Positions 11,231 to 22,684 of a DNA stretch of 64,000 nucleotides are shown here, piece by piece. The DNA lies in assembly GCA_026874595.1 (NCBI GenBank), contig CM049306.1, positions 53,972,019-54,036,018 of the forward strand, in the 5' to 3' direction. Each line of letters begins with the position of its first letter. The first letter of the stretch is position 1. This DNA comes from Sipunculus nudus. Taxonomy: Eukaryota; Annelida; Sipuncula; Golfingiida; Sipunculidae. The notes under the pieces were generated by a model. It worked only from the letters and a program-made list of their open reading frames with translations. It made no database searches and was not told the DNA's origin. The translations under genes and the position numbers were made by a program.

Positions 11231-14195
11231 GCAGAAATAGCAACATGGAATGCTCATGGACTTTAGAACAAAATTAAACCAGTAGAAGTAAAATAATTCA
11301 TTAAAGATAATGAATTTTCTGATGCATTCCACGGGTACTTTGGTTAAGGAATAGTCAGGAAGAGTAAAGGGAGAGGAGGGGTCTTAGTTTACGTGCAACA
11401 GAAATTAAATGGTATGATGGTACCTTAATTAATGAAGATAAAGATTTGGCCATAGTTTGCTGCTATATTGCGCTAGCATGCAGGATCATCATTCTATGTG
11501 GATGAAGTTGAAATAAATGGTATCAACAGGCTGGAAAATTTATTGGTAGATACTTTAGCAGAATTTGATGAATTTAATTTAATTCTCCTTGGTGATTTTA
11601 ATGATAGAACTGTAAACATAACAGATATACCAGATATACCAGGAGACTTAATTATGTGTTTAACTCCTATTGGTAGCAGTGTAGTTGATTATGTAATTGT
11701 CAGTAGTTGTCTACTTCATAGGTAGATGGATCCTGTGTATTATCAGATGATCCGTCCGATCACTTTCCTTTAAGCTGTTCACTTAATATTATCAGACCAA
11801 GGAAAGAGCTTTCGAATGAATACATATGCGAACTGACAAAATGGGTAAAATTTTATCAGACTGATGAAGGTAAAACAAATATTTCAAAATCATTAGAACA
11901 AATAGAATGTGCGTTACTTTTCAACACATTTAATGAAACCTTAGAAACATATCCGGGCAAAATAAGTGAGGCATTGGTTAGCATTTATCAAAATATATCC
12001 TACAGAAATAAACTAAACTTTCGAGACAACATGAAACTAAAGCAACCAAAATGGTTGGACAAAGAATGTGAATTTTGGAAAAATGAAAAATATATAGCCT
12101 TGGATAAGTATAGATGTACAATATCAGATGGCGACTAACTTAATTATTAACAAACAAAACAGAGGTTTAAAAAATTATGTGAAGAAAAGAAGGCAATCAT
12201 CCAAGCCTCAGAGGTGCAACAGATGTTAGGTGCAAAAGACACTGATTCCATATGGAAAAACATGTGATTTTTTAATAAAAAGAACATTGTTACAACAGTA
12301 GAACCGGTACGTTGGTACAAACATTTTAAGGACCTTTTGAATTCATCAACGCAAGGAATTAATCAAGAGTTTAAGAATCATACTCTGGTTATTTAAAAAA
12401 TGTATTAGAAATTAAAAATGATACAAAGCTTGATGGACTCATAACACTATATATAAGTATAGAGAGCCATAAATAAAATGAAAAGAGGAAAGGCCCCAGG
12501 GCCTGACGGGATAACGATAGATATATTGAAAGATACATATAGTCACATATCGTCTCATATATTTCATAGTGTATTAGGAAATGGATTTTTCCCAGCCTCT
12601 TGGAGCAAAGCATTTATTGTACCAATTCACAAAAAAGGCTTCCACCATAGATCCTAAAAAAATTATAGAGGTATTTCATTGCTTAATACCGTGGGTAAAC
12701 TATTTACAAAAATATTGGCAAACAGAATTCAAAATTATGTTGATCAAGCTCGATTATTATGTGAAGCACATGCTGGCTATAGGAAAGGTTATTAAACAGT
12801 AGACCATACATTTTCTTTAATGGGGTGTGTACAGAATTATTTAACAAAAAAGAAAAGGTTTTATTTCACTTTTATTGATTTTAAACTGCTTTTGATGGTG
12901 CACAACATGATTTATTGTGGTATGTTTCAGTTAAATATGGGATAAAAGGGAAACTTTTACAGTCCATATATAATCAAATGAAATCATATCTTCTTACAGA
13001 GGAAGGATTAACAGATTATTTTGAATGTACTAAAGGAACTCTACCAGGGTGCATGGTGAGTCCCCTTCTGTTTTCTTTATTCATAGAAGAATTTTATGAA
13101 CAAATTAATGAAACAGATTGTCATGGTATAAATATTGATGAATATTTGCCAAATTTAATGACATTAATGTACGCTGATGATTTAGTATGCTTCAGCGATA
13201 CAACAGGACGTCTCCAAGAACAAATAAACCAGTTGCAAGTATTTTTCTGTCAATTATTGCTTAAAAGTTAATTTAAGGTAAGACAAAAATTATTGTGTTT
13301 AGACACTGGGTTCATTAAAAAGAATAGAGAAATGGCACATTTAAAAAATACTCAAATTGAAACGTTAAATAACTATAGATACTTAGGTGTAATATTTACA
13401 AGTACATTGCGATGGTATAAAACAAAGAAAGCGCAGGCAATGCAGGCTAAAGAGCAGTGACTCTCATAAAAAAAACTTTAATAGGAAATAAAGTTGTTTA
13501 TCAGTGAACCAGCTATTTTATCTATTTAATTGTATGGTTACACCGGTATTATTATATGGTTCAGAACTGTGGGGCTATGAAAGATGTTAAATAATTGAAT
13601 AGGTGCAATATAAATTTGCAAGCACATTCTAAAAATTAGCTCTTCAGCTCTGAACGCAGCATCATTGGGAGAGTTTGGAAGGCATCCAATGTATGTCGGT
13701 CAGTTATTAAGATGTGTAAAAAACTGGACAAAAATAGAACATTATGGTAATAATAGATATCCAAAGCGTATATGTAACATGCTGTTTAATCTAGATATGA
13801 ATGGAAAACAAACATTAGTTTCTCATATAAGAAGCAAAATATGCAGCGCAGGTTTTGGGTATGTGTGGATGAATCAAGAAAAAAGAGACATTAGAATATT
13901 TTTTGCTAAAATAAAGGAAAGAACTATTGATATGGCAGAATAAAACTGGTCTTGTGTTGTAGAAGTAAATACTAAATTAAATTTATATGGTACTTTTAAA
14001 TCCATGCTCTCAATTAATGGAGAAATATTTATTGTGTGTGACTAAAACAAAGCATAAACAAGCGCTAGCCAGATTGAGATGTTCATGTCATGATTGAAAA
14101 GGGAAGGTATACGCAAATGGATAGAGTTTGTTGGTTTTCAAGATTTGTTTGTAGAAATAAAACTTTAAAACGCTGTTTAGTTGTACATTTACGAT
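11231..14195 (+). pseudogene. Decayed LINE-type endonuclease/reverse transcriptase
   Basis: Relic of a non-LTR retrotransposon polyprotein with an APE-like endonuclease (EN) followed by a reverse transcriptase (RT). EN motifs: ATWNAHGL near 11,240, LLGDFN near 11,585, DYVIVSS near 11,685, SDHFP near 11,755. RT motifs: KAPGPDGI near 12,490, YRGISLLNTVGKLF near 12,665, FTFIDF near 12,865, LPGCMVSPLLF near 13,045, and the catalytic YADD at 13,170-13,181. A C-terminal region follows (EFGRHPMYVGQ near 13,670, then GRYTQMDRVCW), like that of LINEs I know from bivalves and cnidarians annotated as jockey-like or EN-RT. The gene is dead: a TAG follows AHGL, many more stops and frameshifts follow, and the stretch with the ETW endonuclease motif seen in copy 2 is deleted. 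The YADD box survives here but not in copy 2. The LINE clade is not assigned. Confidence 0.85.
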
Positions 14196-14966
14196 AACAT
14201 TTTAAAAGAATGTACCCTGATAATTAAATATGATACGCCCCTAATAATTAAAATATGATCCGGACCTGGAAATTCAGGGGTTTTTATTTCAGTGCTCATA
14301 TGGAAATGTTCATAAGCACATTAATACAAACAACAGATATTTTGCACTAAGAAAAATAAAACTGTGTATACATGATTTTTTAGGCACGAAGCAACATACA
14401 CATTGTATGATGAAATATGTAATGTTTATACAGTGAACCCATACTACGCCAGTAGTACCCCCCCCCCCCCCTTCCTCATTGCCCTCCCCCACCGTCTCCT
14501 ATGTTCATCAAAGGAGACATCGACGAGATGTGAATTGAGACTAGTGATTATACCTAACTTTAAAACAGAAGATTTATGTCATATTTAACAATAAATTAAC
14601 TTCAGTTAACTACATGTCGTTGAATGGCAAATAGTCATCTTTTAATTACAAATGTTTACATTAATGAGATCACAAAGGTAATGTTACATTTCTCATGATG
14701 ATATTAATTAAATAGAACCAAATATTCCACAATTTTACCGTATCTATAAGGAATGTATAAGATGTAATGTTACTATGATGATCATCCGTGTATTTTTCAT
14801 ATAAATTTGAGTACCCAAATTTTAACATAGGATCCGCCCCCGTTACACTGAGAAGATTTGGTGGAACTAATAAAAAAATGAAAATGTATTATCCAAACTT
14901 CATCTCCACCAAATTTGGTACTTTTTTTAACAATTCTTCTGTATTTTGCCGTTAACTTCTGCACTA
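14196..14966. other. Right arm and right TIR of copy 1
   Basis: Non-coding arm between the end of the RT relic and the right TIR. It holds two short 'taattaaatatgat' blocks near 14,222 and 14,245, a poly-C run at about 14,459-14,471, and ends ...TTCTGCACTA. The same order is found in copy 2 at 35,432-36,195. Confidence 0.6.
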
Positions 14967-14969
14967 TCA
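14967..14969. repeat. Target site duplication TCA (right)
   Basis: Matches TCA at 10,115-10,117. The sequence that resumes here (TCATAATTTATGG) fits the interrupted host repeat. A related uninterrupted copy reads TTCTCATAATTTCG near 15,414. Confidence 0.75.
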
Positions 14970-15490
14970 TAATTTATGGTAGCCGCATAAATTGTAGCTC
15001 ATTCTACTCGCCTTTCTATGACCTTTCTTCTAAGGATGTGTAGCTTTCTCACTCTGCTGTTACTATGGTAACGCATTTTTTACATGCAAAAAATCATGAT
15101 ATTCAAAAATATGTAGTCTCCTTTTTCTTACTTTGTGAGGTTTAATGCTAGAGAAGTCTAGTTTTCTGCTTCAGCAAGCATTGGGTCATCTTTACTCAAT
15201 TTGTACAAATTCTCTCGAAATCTCGTACCATTTTTACGTCAAACGAGATGAAACAAGATTTAACTTTTTACCGCTGTACAGGCCACAATTTTCAAGCCAT
15301 CGCTCTGTAAATTATACAGATGATGGAAAAACAAAACTCCTCGAAGCATTTGGTTTTTATTTAGATAGGTCGAAGCTCAAGGTCAAGGTTGAAACACCCC
15401 AAAATATTATTTTTCTCATAATTTCGTCAAATAATGTCCTATCTGCACAAACTGTAGCTCATTTTATTCGCCTCTTTAATTTCCACTAAT
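14970..15490 (+). repeat. Dispersed/tandem host repeat, two partial units
   Basis: The block TGTAGCTCATTYTAYTCGCC occurs near 14,994 and again near 15,449. Upstream of the second unit, the text 'gtcaaggttgaaacacccc...ttttctcataattt' parallels the sequence flanking the TIR element on its left at 10,060-10,117. The element therefore appears to sit inside one unit of this repeat. The 114-codon open frame here (15,145-15,489) lies wholly inside the repeat and shows no protein family signature. Confidence 0.5.
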
Positions 15491-16012
15491 AGGCTTTGTC
15501 AACTGTTATCCAGGTCGTGTGACATGACAAATGGTCCGACAAATGTCATCCAGCAGTTCACATCGTTTTATCAATGCTTCTGAAAAGGCATTCATTTTAA
15601 AAAAAGATAAGGAAATGTGTTCTGTCTGTCTGTCTGTCTGTCCGTTCGTCCGCGAGTTTTCAATATCAGCATTAATAAAAAAAGTGTTATTGATTCTGCT
15701 CTCCTAGAACATTGCTCATTTAAATTACTGTCTTCACTTGCTCTCCAGTCTTCCTGTCTCTCCGTTAATTTTCCGGCAAACGCTCGACCCGTGGCCGTCT
15801 ATTTTGCTTCCCACACATTTTGACAAATCTTTTATGTTTACACCCGGTGTCAATTGCCTATGTTTAAATTGTGAGCACTCTGGTACGTGGATAATCACCC
15901 TCCCTGGACACACACACACACATATATTTACAAAAACTATAACTATTTATGAAATTCCTCTAAGTCGGATCCTCAAGGGACTTGGGGATTTTGTCCTGAT
16001 AAGTAAGTAGTG

Positions 16013-16015
<3 letters not shown>
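15491..16015. other. Unannotated stretch with (TCTG)n
   Basis: Contains a short TCTG/TCCG microsatellite at about 15,620-15,652 and a (CA)6-type tract near 15,909. Overlapping open frames on both strands (15,617-16,010) share the same repeat-rich DNA and are not supported as genes. Confidence 0.4.

Positions 16016-16069
<54 letters not shown>
16016..16069. repeat. (TA)n microsatellite
   Basis: About 27 uninterrupted TA units. Confidence 0.95.
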
Positions 16070-16072
<3 letters not shown>

Positions 16073-16469
16073 ATAGATGAAGAAAGATAATGAGAAGCTT
16101 GAGCTCTGGTCGCTTAACATGCATAACGGTTATCACAAAGCACCAACGGTGGTCTTTGGTGGTGGTCTTGTTGAATTAAAAGCGGTATGAGACATTACAG
16201 TTATTCTTGTTTGGAAATATATTTCGCCAATCATAATGAAAGAGTAATTCTACTCACCATTGCGAGATTTCTTGAATAAATACTAAATTGTAACATATGT
16301 TACATCACGATCGTTCACTAAATTACGCTGGCTTCGGGCTGTCGCTTTAACAAAAAAAAGGTCATACGAGGTCAGGACCTCGGAACTCCATCTCCCGGCT
16401 GATATATGAACAAAAATAGAACTGCGATGTCTGTCCAATTTATTAGAGGGTCGTAATATGTATCGAATA

Positions 16470-16637
16470 CGCGAACGGGACGAGAAATTTGTCCGTTGTC
16501 CGGGATTGTGAGTTGTCCGCTTTACTGAGTTTACGTTAAACATAATATAGACTGAGAGGGACTGAGAGGGACTGAGAGGGACTGAGAGTTTCCGCATTAG
16601 TGAGTTGTCCGCCTTACTGAGTCGAGTAGGAATTACA

Positions 16638-16640
<3 letters not shown>
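16470..16640 (-). mobile_element. End of a TIR-type element with 10-bp minisatellite
   Basis: The block 'gtgagttgtccg(c)(c/t)tactgag' occurs at about 16,509 and 16,599. The right end reads ...GGAATTACACTGTA, so on the minus strand it starts TACAGTGTAATTCC, like the termini of Tc1/pogo-type MITEs. Between the two blocks lies a 10-bp minisatellite, GACTGAGAGG x ~4 (16,550-16,588). I could not place the opposite end, so it is called partial. The 104-codon minus frame here is not supported as a gene. Confidence 0.35.

Positions 16641-16707
<67 letters not shown>
16641..16707. repeat. (TA)n microsatellite
   Basis: About 33 TA units directly abutting the TACACTGTA terminus of the partial element to its left. 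Confidence 0.95.
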
Positions 16708-16709
<2 letters not shown>

Positions 16710-19680
16710 CTAAACCTAAAGCACGTTAGGGCATCGAGTTATTACACGAGTTTCGGTCACTTGCTTTTATGTCGTATTGAGCGGATTGGTGTTCGGTCTT
16801 GACACATATTGGACCCTAAAGAGAAAGCAAATACAATATTCAACTACTTGGGAAATAATCCAAGGCTCTTATACAAAGAAACATACCTCGGGTCAATGTA
16901 ACCTTTTTATGTAGGAGAATTACAGGATATTACATCTCCAAAGCGACAAGTCGGTAATCTTGTTGAACAAGCGTAGTGAATTAGTCTGGAAATGCCGACA
17001 CCCGAACTACCAAACCGTGTAAAAAGAAAATAGCAGCAACACCTGGGTCCCCCACAAGCGTCATATGGTGTTAAATATATATCCAGTTAAGGGGCTATCA
17101 AATAACAAATAACATATATACCTGGAAGAAAATATTTGCATATTACTTAGTTGTCTCACATCTCATCACGAAATGTAATCAAATAGCTGATAGTAATTAA
17201 TGCTTGTTATTGTTATGCTACCAACAAAGACCAACACGTTATTGTTATGTTGCAAATGACATGTTGGGGGTCATTGTCATCGTTCATTGCAAAGATTGCT
17301 TCGACTATCACAGTCGATATTAGCATGGGCATATGACCTTTTCTTGGCAATACGTTGTCTGTAGACTAACAAAGGCTTCCCGTTCAACAGCTTCACTTTC
17401 ATGCGGACACGTTCTATTTGTATGACTGATATTAGAAAAGACTGCGTGCTTGTCTTTATTCGGCCTTCGCTTTCATTGTTTACTTACATAACCGGACCTG
17501 TCCATGGTAGATCAGTATACATCTGGGAAGGTTCTGGAACAACTGTATCATACTGACTGCCTTATGAGCTAGCCATCCGAAAAAACCGGACTCGGGAGTC
17601 ACGAACTGCACTGGCATGAAATTATATTTGTATAGGGTTTTATGGTGACATGAGCCATATACTTGCGTCTGGTTATACAAGCTCCCACGCGCCACTATTA
17701 TAACCAAATTTGATCTGCTCACTTGTGTATGCGTGTCTGATTTTGGGAATGTCTTAAGGGGTTAATCACCAGAATATATCATCTTACTGTTTATTAACAA
17801 GAATATAAGCAAAACTTGTGTGATAGATATAGTATTTCTACAGGGTGTACTGTATCAAAATGTGAATAACCTTAGACAGGACGACTTGGTTAAAAGTGAT
17901 GTCGTAGAGGTTGAGTTGTATATTGTCCAGTGGTAATGGCTTCTTTGGTAATTTTGTGCCCTAACATTAATCGTAAAACTGATGTGTTTCGCTGAAATAT
18001 TGGGATACTAAAGAAGTGTTGCATGGGTTATATACAGATAGTGGTTTCGACAGGCAGCAAATTTGAAAGATCCGGGAAAGTCAATCAAATTATTTGGGTC
18101 CACCGGAGTCTCAGAGGGTTCAGTGTCAAATCGTTAAGAATTTAGGCATTTTTAAACAAAAAAAAAAAGGACGAGAGTCAACTATTCATACTATCATTAT
18201 AATTAGCTTGCGTTTAAAGAACTGATAAAATGCTGGACAAACTAGGCTCGGCTAAGGCATATTCCAACACCTGTATTTATTGGTAATAAAATGGGCATGT
18301 GTATATCTAATATACATAAATTAAACTGTAAACCTAGTTTTATGAATAAATCGTTTTTGTAGAATTGTCGAATAGTAAATAGAAATAAATTGTAATAGAA
18401 AAACTTTGGAAAATACTGCTGAAAGAACATCCATGAACGCAACATCACGCGAGGCTGAATTTACACACAGATGTTCACATACACTTCTGTATGCAAAAAA
18501 ATAGATTTATTTAAAATCTACGCACGGGTGTTAAAACACCTTGACGGTAGTAGAAGTAAACTTGATAAAGTGATATGTGATATTCAAAACCTCTCTGCTT
18601 CAGGATACACGCTATTAACTTTATTTGACATAGTTAAATATCTTAATGGCAACCCCAATTTTTTCACAAGATTCAGCTTCTGCAGCAGTACTGACGCAAT
18701 TCCTGACCCATTTCCATCCGGAACGAACATTAACAGTAATAACAAACATGCATAGAGAACAGCTTTTCGTTCCCCAAAATAGCCATTCACATATCTGCAG
18801 TCGTAACCTGGCTGTACTCAATGTTCAACAAAATGTCAAGCCCATATTATATACCTTGTTGTGACTTATCAGTGTTTTCTTTTTAAAACATCATTTTTGG
18901 CAACCCGGTGGATTTTCGGCGAAAGATACCAATATTTTGTTGATGTATCAATGGGCCGAACATACACCCGAGGCCTGATCGGCAACGACCGGCCGAGGTG
19001 TTCCGAATAGCAAACCTTCAGTCCAGCAGTGAAAATATGGTGTACATTAATCAGGTTTTTGTATTTGATGGGTCGGAAATCTGACGATGAATTACTTTCA
19101 AAGTTCCTGGAAAGACTGAGAACTATGAAAGCGATGTCAGTCTTTTCAAAACAGTTTCAAAGTACGAATACTGAAAGCAGCTAGTGCACCATTTAACCAG
19201 TTTCATGAATAATTGATGACAATGTTTGTGGGTGTGATTCTTAAAATCTGACAGCGAAAGAAAAGACAGGATTTCCGGAAGCGATGTTCCTCATGTGTAT
19301 TCATTCGATTGTCACATATATTAATCTGTAAGTCCATGATTTACCAAACCCCACAATAAGTTAAAAACGTATTTCTCAGAGCGGCTATAAATATTGGGAT
19401 GGAGCTACTTTGTTAATGAATGCAAAAAAGCGTGTATGAGCTTTGTTTAGAACAAATAAAAGGGAATATGCGCAATATATTGGAGACCCATACAATATAG
19501 TATAACAAATAATGACCGTTAACAATAATATTCAATTTAAGCTTTGGGTGAAATAACTCGTTAAATATTATTTGGGAGTAATCATCGTCTGTTTCAATGG
19601 TCAACATCACAAGCTACATATCTTTTTTATTGTTTTAAACAGTCTGCTGTTAAGGACTTTATCACTCGTTACATATTACT
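16708..19680. other. No gene seen
   Basis: Mixed AT-rich sequence. Opposed open frames at 18,471-18,864 overlap on both strands in three frames and have no recognisable motif. Nothing else is supported. Confidence 0.4.
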
Positions 19681-19690
19681 TTTTTTGGAG

Positions 19691-19742
19691 AAAGCATCAT
19701 GTGTTGCAAGGGGTAATATCATCGTTACACATGATGCTTTAG
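19691..19742. repeat. Inverted repeat / hairpin
   Basis: AAAGCATCATGTGTT is followed after a loop of about 20 bases by ACACATGATGCTTT, giving a 13-14 bp stem. A further partial copy (AAAGCATCGTCTG) follows at about 19,746. Confidence 0.6.
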
Positions 19743-19989
19743 AGAAAGCATCGTCTGCTGTAATTGAATAACGAGCGCGCTAACAGAATCATGGTCTTGC
19801 GGCTGGACAACCTAACACATCATATGGACTGGAGCGAGTGTGCGGTAATTACCTGAAGTGACTAAGGGCGTCGGAGAGAGGTGGACATGTCAGATACGTA
19901 TACTCAAAAATACTCAACTTTTACTTGAAACCAGGTATAAAGTTGATAATGATTTTTAACACCTAAAGTCACTCCCCCATAAGGATAAT

Positions 19990-20160
19990 CTCTTCGCTGG
20001 CGACCCGGGTTCGATTGTATATATAGGCTTTGTTTTGAGAGTGGATTGTGGTGGCGTGCACCTTTTCGGTAATTTTCTCCGGGTCCTCCTATGTCTAAAG
20101 ACTTTTAAAACAGCACCATCTGGCCAAGGAGAGTGCCAGTATCATAAGCCTTATTTCCTG
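19990..20160 (+). repeat. Degenerate SINE (B box plus conserved body)
   Basis: A B-box-like CCCGGGTTCGATT lies near 20,003. About 65 bases later comes 'ttttctccgggtcctcc', which resembles the shared central body of tRNA-derived SINEs in marine invertebrates. The A box is not clear, and the right part merges into the MITE that follows. Confidence 0.4.
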
Positions 20161-20169
20161 AGAGTGGAT

Positions 20170-20551
20170 AAAACGTGGATATCACCGCACACAGGGTGCT
20201 TGTTTTGTTTATATCAAAATGTATATAATATGTGGGCGCCCACCAAAATAGTCTAAAAATTCAACAAGGGCATTGACGGCAAGTGAGATAAGTCGGAGCT
20301 TTGCAAATGGGGTTTTGCAACACGTGAACTTTCTACCTCTGTTTATTTGCAACCTTAGGTTACATGTTTTTTTCCCGTTCGTCAACATTTCTGTGTTTAC
20401 AAACAAGTTGTTGATAAACAAGTTCATATATCCTTTACGAGAGGCCTTTTAAGAAATTTTCATAACCAGAGCATTAATATATAAACTGAGGAAGCCAGAA
20501 ATTACATTAATTCTTTTTTATCAAAATGTTAGTGAATGGGCACCTTTAATT
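20170..20551 (+). mobile_element. TTAA-flanked MITE, copy 1 (left end lost)
   Basis: The block 20,178-20,451 is an inverted copy of 22,795-23,075. Shared landmarks are GATATCACCGCACACAGG, a TTGTTTATAT block, 'aacaagggca', and 'tttctacctctg'. The right end reads GAATGGGCACCTTTAA, the inverse of the terminus TTAAAGGTGCTCATTC found at 22,685. TTAA at the terminus suggests a piggyBac-type MITE. The left terminus is not visible next to the SINE. Confidence 0.55.
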
Positions 20552-20631
20552 TTTTTTGGATAAGCTGGAATACTTTCATAAGCACTGAATGGAGTAGTTA
20601 ACCCATGACAAACATTTCTGGTGTTGCTGTC

Positions 20632-20765
20632 TACAGTGGAATCTGTCTTCAAGACCACCTGCCTTATAAGACCACCTGTCTATAAAACCACCCTTGAGTG
20701 AACCGACCGTTTTCACATCGGTAGAACTGTCCTGTCTTGTATGACCGCTTTTGGTCAATCCTATA
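20632..20765 (+). mobile_element. Terminus of a 'GACCACC' TIR element
   Basis: Starts TACAGTGGAATCTGTCTTC, followed by repeated 'agaccacct' modules, the same terminal pattern as the fuller element at 51,052-51,748. Only one end is recognisable. Confidence 0.45.
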
Positions 20766-21430
20766 TGACTGGTTTATTACACAGAATCCCCTGTTGTTTG
20801 ATAAAGATCCTGGCAAGGTTCGTTTTGGCCTCTGACCACTTTTTGTTTTTACTTTAAGTCACTCTTTGTTTTTAGACAAAATCATGCAAAAGCACTAATT
20901 TCTAATGGTTTTTCCTCATATTACCGTGAATGTGTTTGACTTTGTAACCTCTCGATCCTAGACTGCTTTGTCCGTTGTATGACACCATTGATTCCATGTA
21001 CAGCATATTTTATGGTTATTTTAAAATTTGCGACTGGTAATCTTAAATCATCTTGCAGTATTAGGTACTAATAGGAGAGCGATCATAACATTTGCCTTAG
21101 ACCTTTAAGCAATTGAGCTTACACACACAGATGCTGTTTTAAATTGAATGCATTATCTGTATAGCTATTGAAAACAATTAAGATCGTACAGATATTTATG
21201 GATGATTTAGCATATGTCAACCAGCAATAACAGAGTTGGTTTCGACAGTGATGTAAAGCTGACACCAAAAGCATATGAGCTTTTAACGGAATGAATGATT
21301 ACTAAGACCAACAATCGTGCAAGGAAATACCATAGGTCGGTCCTCCATTATTACTAAAAGGGCACACCCACGCTGTGCATCCTCTGGCAACAATGGCCTT
21401 GGATCTATTAAACTGTTAGCCTTGCCAGAT
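20766..21430. other. No gene seen
   Basis: AT-rich sequence without recognisable features. Confidence 0.4.
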
Positions 21431-21860
21431 TTAAAAGCAGTCAGACAGTCCTCTGACTTTGACCATTGGACCTAAAAATCAAAGGCAATATATCCTTATT
21501 GGTAGGTTACCCACATGTGACATTTTATTGGTTTGTTTTAAAACTTAAAGCGTGTCTTTTCAATTTTATCAAGGAAGAGGTCCTTTGACCTTAATCTTTG
21601 TCCTTCTTATATCAAAAGCAATTGAGTTCTTCCCATATGGGTAGGTTGGCCTTAAGTGAGAGATGGAAGTTATGGTATGGTGGGTTTTGCTTAAAAGGTT
21701 TTTAATGAAGTGGATCCTGTGATACTGACCTTTTTGCCTTATGATGTCAAAACCAATGGGGTTCTGCCCCTATCGGTTGGTGAACCATATGTGAAGAATG
21801 GAAGTTTACTGATTAAAACTGTTTTTTTAATGTGTCCAACATATTTTTCAAGAAATGGGT
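21430..21860 (+). repeat. ~130-bp tandem repeat, about 3 units
   Basis: The pattern 'tttgacc ... atcaaaa-caatgg/gag ... cc(t)at(a)tgggtaggtt/cggttggt' recurs at about 21,458, 21,585 and 21,722. The units are strongly diverged. The 62-codon open frame in the last unit is not supported as a gene. Confidence 0.5.
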
Positions 21861-22684
21861 CCTGTATCCTTGAAATGTCGTGGTCAACAAATTTATAAAA
21901 GATGCGAGCTAAGAATCCTTACATTTTACCTGCCAAAGACATTTTAGACGCATGAGTGAAAGATTATTGAGGTAAATATGAAAAAAAACTATAGGCTGGA
22001 TGACGGAATAATCCTGAAATCTTCTGGTCTACGTTCTGCGTTAATTATCCTGAGAAAGGGAGGAGGCATGTCACCCCCCACCCCGTTTAAACAAGCTTCA
22101 TGTGTAGACTATTCACTTATTCAGCTGAATTGTTTCTTCGAGAATTAATCTAGCGTTTCTCATAATCCATAAGTGGTATGAATAAGCATTTGATCAGTTA
22201 GTTAAGTTCCCGAGAAAACCATTAAAGTTTACAGTACTCATGCTATATATCTTTTTAAATAGAAATTTCTCTTTCAAGAACCAATGCAGTTCCTCCTAGA
22301 TAAAAGAATTTAAATAAAAACTTCAAGTATAAATTTCACTATCTCATTGAGAAGAAAGGCATATCAAAACAATGGACAAACATTTAATGATTTCTACTGT
22401 CTGAAAGCTGGAACTGTAAAAAACAGCACCGATGGTTTTCTTTTGTTTTATATAAAAAAGCACACCAATTCAATGCTCTGGTGCTCTCTAATCCCCGCCA
22501 AATGCCAATCATTTTCTAAGCTGTTATATATGCTGTAGCTTGTGGTTCGTTGTATGTAACTGGAATTGTACTTTATTAATTAGCTTCAGGGGAATAAAAT
22601 GTCTCAGGATGGTAAGAAAATAAAATATTGGAAAACATTGTTTATGATAAAAACTTTTATTGTCACGGAATGACATGTGGTATG
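21861..22684. other. No gene seen
   Basis: AT-rich sequence with no family or motif recognised. One short open frame (22,347-22,538) is unsupported. Confidence 0.4.

Larger units (their letters stand above)
10118..14966 (+). mobile_element. TIR element carrying a LINE-type EN-RT gene, copy 1
   Basis: A 4,849-bp unit bounded by ~60-bp imperfect terminal inverted repeats. The left end starts TAGTGCGGCGACTAATGG. The reverse complement of the right end starts TAGTGCAGAAGTTAACGG. Both continue with a related AATTGTT block and then AAGTACCAAATTTGGT. A 3-bp TCA duplication flanks it. From left to right it holds an arm with a tandem repeat (about 10.70-11.08 kb), a decayed endonuclease/reverse transcriptase (11,231-14,195), and a right arm of about 770 bp with a C12+ run near 14,459. 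A second copy with the same order lies inverted at 35,432-40,270. No transposase frame is visible, so it would need one in trans. TIRs with a 3-bp T-N-A duplication recall PIF/Harbinger-like elements, but the class is not established. A related unoccupied site is seen near 15,416. Confidence 0.8.

Noticed and set aside
14310-14588. Gly-rich and Pro-rich frames over the poly-C tract
   Set aside because: Composition is dictated by the homopolymer run inside the transposon arm. The inverted copy at 35,758-36,033 behaves the same way.
10118-14966. Classification as an EnSpm/CACTA element because the ends contain CACTA/TAGTG and the TSD is 3 bp
   Set aside because: The orientation is reversed: CACTA elements begin 5'-CACTA and end TAGTG-3', whereas this one begins TAGTG and ends CACTA. 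The class is left open.
18471-18864. Four overlapping open frames on both strands
   Set aside because: No family signature, no consistent codon pattern, and mutual overlap. Chance openness is the simpler explanation.
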